Positions 5,435 through 6,607 of a DNA stretch of 6,607 nucleotides are shown here, piece by piece. The DNA lies in NCBI GenBank assembly GCA_937872125.1, contig CALMNY010000404.1, positions 1 to 6,607 on the forward strand, in the 5' to 3' direction. The translations under genes were made by a program, and so were the position numbers. A model generated the notes under the pieces. It saw nothing but the letters and a program-made list of their open reading frames with translations, did not search any database and had not been told where the DNA came from. The stretch is from an uncultured Candidatus Competibacteraceae bacterium (GTDB lineage Bacteria; Pseudomonadota; Gammaproteobacteria; Competibacterales; Competibacteraceae). Position 1 is the stretch's first letter, and every line of letters starts with the position of its first letter.

Positions 5435-6400
5435 ATGGCTACTACGGAAACGCCCCAAATTCCCGGCTACCGCATTGAGCGGATCATTGGCAAAGGCGCC
5501 ATGTCCACTGTTTATCTGGCGGTTCAGGAATCGCTGGACCGACCTGTGGCGCTCAAGGTGCTGGAGCCCGGCCTGGCCGCCGATCCCACGTTCAATAAAC
5601 GATTTGTCAAGGAAGGCAAAATCGTCGCCAAGCTGGCTCACCCCCACATCGTCACCATCTACGATACGGGCGTGTATCAGGACTGCTCCTACATCGCGAT
5701 GGAGTATCTGGAAGCCGGCACGCTCAAGGAGCGGATCAAGGCCGGCCTAAGCCCGGAGCAGGTGGTAAAGATTCTGGTTCAGATCGCCCAGGCGCTCGGC
5801 TACGCTCACCGCCAGAATTGCATCCATCGCGATATCAAGCCCGCCAATATCATGTTTCGTGACCCAAACACGGCGGTTTTATCGGATTTTGGCATCGCCA
5901 AGAACCTGGAGGACAAGACCCAGTTGACTGCTGCGGGCTGGCGCATCGGCACGCCCAACTACATGAGTCCCGAACAGGCGCTGGGCAAACCGGTGGACGC
6001 GCGCTGCGACCTGTACAGTCTGGGGGTGGTGTTTTACGAAGCGCTGACCGGTAGCCGGCCGTTCAAAGGCGCGGATGCGTTCGAGACCGCGATATTGCAC
6101 GTCAAGGGACCGATTCCAACCCTGCCCGAGCCACTACGCCGGTTTCAGCCGGTCATTGACCGGGTGCTGGCCAAGACGCCCGAAGCGCGGTTCGCCAACG
6201 CTGAGGAGTTGGTGCAAGCCGCTCAACAGGCGGTGACCGCTGCCACCGTCACCGCTATCCCTGCGCAGCAGGGGCAGCGCTGGTCATTCTGGCTGCTGGT
6301 GGCGCTGCTGACGATGGCGTTGGCCGGCCTGGGCGCGCTGGCCTGGCATTATTGGCCAACCGCTGCCGAAGCGCCGCCGACCCCGATTCAGCTACGCTAG
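5435..6400 (+). CDS. Membrane-anchored Hanks-type Ser/Thr protein kinase
   Basis: A 321-residue kinase that phosphorylates Ser/Thr on proteins in the cytoplasm. All catalytic elements are visible: glycine loop GKGAMSTV (19-26), lysine K41 in VALK, E60 of helix C, HRDIKPAN (131-138) with the catalytic Asp 133, DFG (151-153), GTPNYMSPE (172-180) closing the activation segment, and D192 in CDLYSLGVV. In the glycine loop the third glycine is Ser 24. The HRD arginine suggests control by activation-loop phosphorylation. The catalytic domain ends near residue 255. After a short Ala/Gln/Thr linker, residues about 284-305 form one membrane helix, leaving only about 14 residues outside. There are no PASTA or other sensor repeats, so signal input likely comes from a partner. 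The start is supported by AGGA at 5422-5425. The gene is divergent from the VWA-sigma operon and may phosphorylate its products, which is inference. Confidence 0.93.
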   Translation: MATTETPQIPGYRIERIIGKGAMSTVYLAVQESLDRPVALKVLEPGLAADPTFNKRFVKEGKIVAKLAHPHIVTIYDTGVYQDCSYIAMEYLEAGTLKERIKAGLSPEQVVKILVQIAQALGYAHRQNCIHRDIKPANIMFRDPNTAVLSDFGIAKNLEDKTQLTAAGWRIGTPNYMSPEQALGKPVDARCDLYSLGVVFYEALTGSRPFKGADAFETAILHVKGPIPTLPEPLRRFQPVIDRVLAKTPEARFANAEELVQAAQQAVTAATVTAIPAQQGQRWSFWLLVALLTMALAGLGALAWHYWPTAAEAPPTPIQLR

Positions 6401-6487
6401 CGCTGCACGCCCAAAAAAGGTCTCAACCACTACCGGCTGGAAGCTGGCAGGGTTGGCGCAATCGTTTTTAGGGCGCCGCTCAGACAG
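6401..6487. other. Convergent intergenic gap after the kinase, no clear terminator
   Basis: Eighty-seven bases separate the kinase stop from the stop of the opposite-strand gene. T-run TTTTT (6464-6468) and A-run AAAAAA (6412-6417) are present, but neither is preceded by a stable GC hairpin on the strand that would need it. Both transcripts must end near here, possibly by Rho. Confidence 0.5.
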
Positions 6488-6607
6488 TTAATACGCTTCA
6501 TCCAGAAACGAGCGAATGAATTCGGCCACTGCCGGCTTACCCCGGAAGATGCCGTAATGTCCCTCGCAGAGAATGTCCGCTTCCAGCGCCAGCAACCGTT
6601 CCAGCGA
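6488..6607 (-). CDS. C-terminal end of a probable metallo-beta-lactamase-fold hydrolase (partial)
   Basis: The minus strand encodes 39 residues followed by TAA (6490-6488), and the frame stays open to the right edge. The tail reads LLALEADILCEGHYGIFRG and then KPAVAEFIRSFLDEAY. The CEGHYGIFRG segment followed by an amphipathic helix resembles the end of metallo-beta-lactamase-fold hydrolases, where a GH motif provides the last metal-binding histidine. This is recognition of a short pattern from memory, and the main HxHxDH motif would lie outside the window. It is convergent with the kinase gene, so a functional link is not implied. Confidence 0.6.
   Translation of the reverse strand, partial: SLERLLALEADILCEGHYGIFRGKPAVAEFIRSFLDEAY

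Noticed and set aside
6401..6487. Intrinsic terminator shared by the kinase and the convergent hydrolase gene
   Set aside because: T- and A-runs exist, but no stable stem precedes them on the correct strand.

Overview
The window reads as chromosomal DNA of a GC-rich gammaproteobacterium. Supporting this are a PilH-type response regulator very close to the pseudomonad protein, a J-protein with the N-terminal DnaJ-related domain typical of gammaproteobacteria, and Shine-Dalgarno sequences in front of nearly every gene. I cannot name the genus from the sequence. Coding is dense, with no phage, IS element, tRNA, rRNA or CRISPR visible.

Layout, left to right. (1) Positions 1-835, minus strand: a DUF2760 protein followed, with a 4-bp ATGA overlap, by the first 95 codons of an Hsp70/DnaK-like ATPase that runs off the left edge. 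(2) 836-1069: a divergent intergenic region. (3) 1070-1435, plus strand: a stand-alone CheY/PilH-like receiver protein. (4) 5270 down to 1486, minus strand: a likely four-gene operon in the order YfbK-type von Willebrand A (VWA) protein (probably exported), ECF sigma factor, membrane-anchored putative anti-sigma factor, J-domain co-chaperone. The last three genes are chained by two ATGA overlaps. An 85-bp gap between the VWA and sigma genes holds a 7-bp-period repeat in two opposed arms that could fold into a hairpin. (5) 5271-5434: a divergent control region with a perfect 7-bp inverted repeat overlapping a candidate promoter. (6) 5435-6400, plus strand: a Hanks-type Ser/Thr kinase with one C-terminal membrane segment. 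(7) 6488-6607, minus strand: the last 39 residues of a probable metallo-beta-lactamase-fold hydrolase.

How the parts may work together is inference. The VWA protein, ECF sigma, anti-sigma and J-protein look like one regulatory unit that could link an envelope or metal-dependent adhesion event to transcription and protein folding. The divergent membrane kinase, the PilH-like receiver and the Hsp70/DUF2760 pair add phosphorylation and a possible chaperone partner for the J-protein. A kinase, a VWA protein and an Hsp70-like protein also lie close together in the E. coli yegD/yegI/yegL region, so the grouping has a precedent. The ECF cassette and the J-protein give this version a different composition.
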